From NCBI GenBank assembly GCA_023424215.1, contig JAFAEC010000072.1, forward strand, positions 1-23,625: a DNA stretch of 23,625 bases. The letters run 5' to 3'. The DNA comes from Pseudomonadota bacterium (GTDB lineage Bacteria > Pseudomonadota > Alphaproteobacteria > Caulobacterales > Caulobacteraceae). Positions 23,255 through 23,625 of this stretch are shown one piece after another (the stretch's first letter is position 1; every line of letters starts with the position of its first letter). The position numbers and the translations under genes were made by a program. The notes below the pieces were generated by a model. It had not been told where the DNA came from. It worked only from the letters and a program-made list of their open reading frames with translations, and searched no databases.

Positions 23255-23545
23255 TCAGGCGCGGGTGTCGATCACCGTGCCGGCGTTGTATGCGGTGGTC
23301 CGCATCATCTCGACCACCTGCTCGCGGGGCAGCTGCTTCACCACCTCGCCGGTGACCCGGTCGAGCGTCTTGTAGATGAAAGAGCCGGCGAGCGGTCCCT
23401 CCTCGATCACCAGACGGTAGCGGGCGGCCTGGTCGGCCTCCTGCTGCGCGCGGGAATCGCGGAAATCGCCGCTGGCGCTGGAGCCTGCGGCGGCGGGAAC
23501 GGTCGTAGCGACGACGACGGGGTCTATTTTCGCATTGTTCTGCAT
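23255..23545 (-). CDS. flaG: FlaG family flagellar protein
   Basis: A 96-residue soluble protein. The C-terminal half (LVIEEGPLAGSFIYKTLDRVTGEVVKQLPREQVVEMM) matches the FlaG signature, in which the sequence from a beta-hairpin to the PxExxL-type helix is conserved (here LPREQVVEMM). The N-terminal third is Ala/Ser-rich and variable. FlaG proteins are thought to affect filament length or assembly. It lies 129 bp upstream of the flagellin gene on the same strand. ATG 23545 is preceded by GTG at 23548, with AAGGAG overlapping the GTG, so the exact start is uncertain by one codon. Confidence 0.85.
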   Translation of the reverse strand: MQNNAKIDPVVVATTVPAAAGSSASGDFRDSRAQQEADQAARYRLVIEEGPLAGSFIYKTLDRVTGEVVKQLPREQVVEMMRTTAYNAGTVIDTRA

Positions 23546-23599
23546 CACTCCTTCCGGCGGCCTTCACCGGCGGCTCCCTGTCAGGTGCCCGGACGGGTC

Positions 23600-23620
23600 G
23601 GGGGGGGGGGGGGGGGGGGG
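23600..23620. other. Run of 21 G residues at the contig end
   Basis: An unbroken G run ends five bases before the window end (then CGGGG). In a GC-rich but non-repetitive genome this is most probably a sequencing or assembly artefact at a contig end rather than real DNA. Confidence 0.8.
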
Positions 23621-23625
23621 CGGGG

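Overview
The window is a chromosomal piece of a Caulobacterales bacterium, most probably Brevundimonas. Three things support this: the partial 16S rRNA has Brevundimonas-like variable regions, there is a complete holdfast-anchor operon (hfaA-hfaB-hfaD), and a flagellin/FlaG/FlaEY cluster of the Caulobacter type follows. GC content is high. The window starts inside a 16S gene and ends in a run of 21 Gs, which suggests a draft contig bounded by an rRNA repeat on one side and a sequencing artefact on the other.

Layout. 1-966 is the 5' part of a 16S rRNA gene on the minus strand. Behind it (967-1530) lie a leader with hairpins and a tandem array of about 89-bp units, each carrying a promoter-like TTGACR element pointing into the 16S gene. 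1863-2990 holds two minus-strand genes, a CBS-domain protein and a rhomboid protease. 3152-5773 is the holdfast-anchor operon on the plus strand: HfaA (curlin-like), HfaB (CsgG-like lipoprotein) and HfaD (repetitive surface protein). 5906-8758 is a periplasmic two-domain M16 metallopeptidase. 8885-9760 is a secreted Pro/Asn-rich protein of unknown function on the minus strand, divergent from a PAS_5-type protein (9899-10429) whose ribosome-binding site lies in a hairpin. A gamma-carbonic-anhydrase-like protein follows.

The 336-bp gap before phoH contains a compact multi-hairpin RNA ending in an intrinsic terminator; its layout and some sequence resemble 6S RNA. Next come phoH, a KefB/YbaL-like antiporter without the usual regulatory domain, lspA, a DUF3035 (BamF-like) lipoprotein that is a likely LspA substrate, an EamA transporter, and a DUF2269/SDR-DoxX pair.

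ssb (17499-17975) has a perfect alphaproteobacterial LexA box (GTTC-N7-GTTC) upstream, so it is very probably SOS-controlled. Two coupled envelope proteins of unknown function follow. The right end (19295-23545, minus strand) is the flagellar filament region: flaEY with a near-consensus CtrA box, a possible 38-residue small protein on the opposite strand, a flagellin with a palindromic upstream region, and FlaG. Stalked-cell adhesion (hfa) and motility (flagellin) thus lie about 18 kb apart. I see no phage, IS element, CRISPR array or defence system; the most unusual content is in the regulatory DNA and RNA and in a few unknown envelope proteins.
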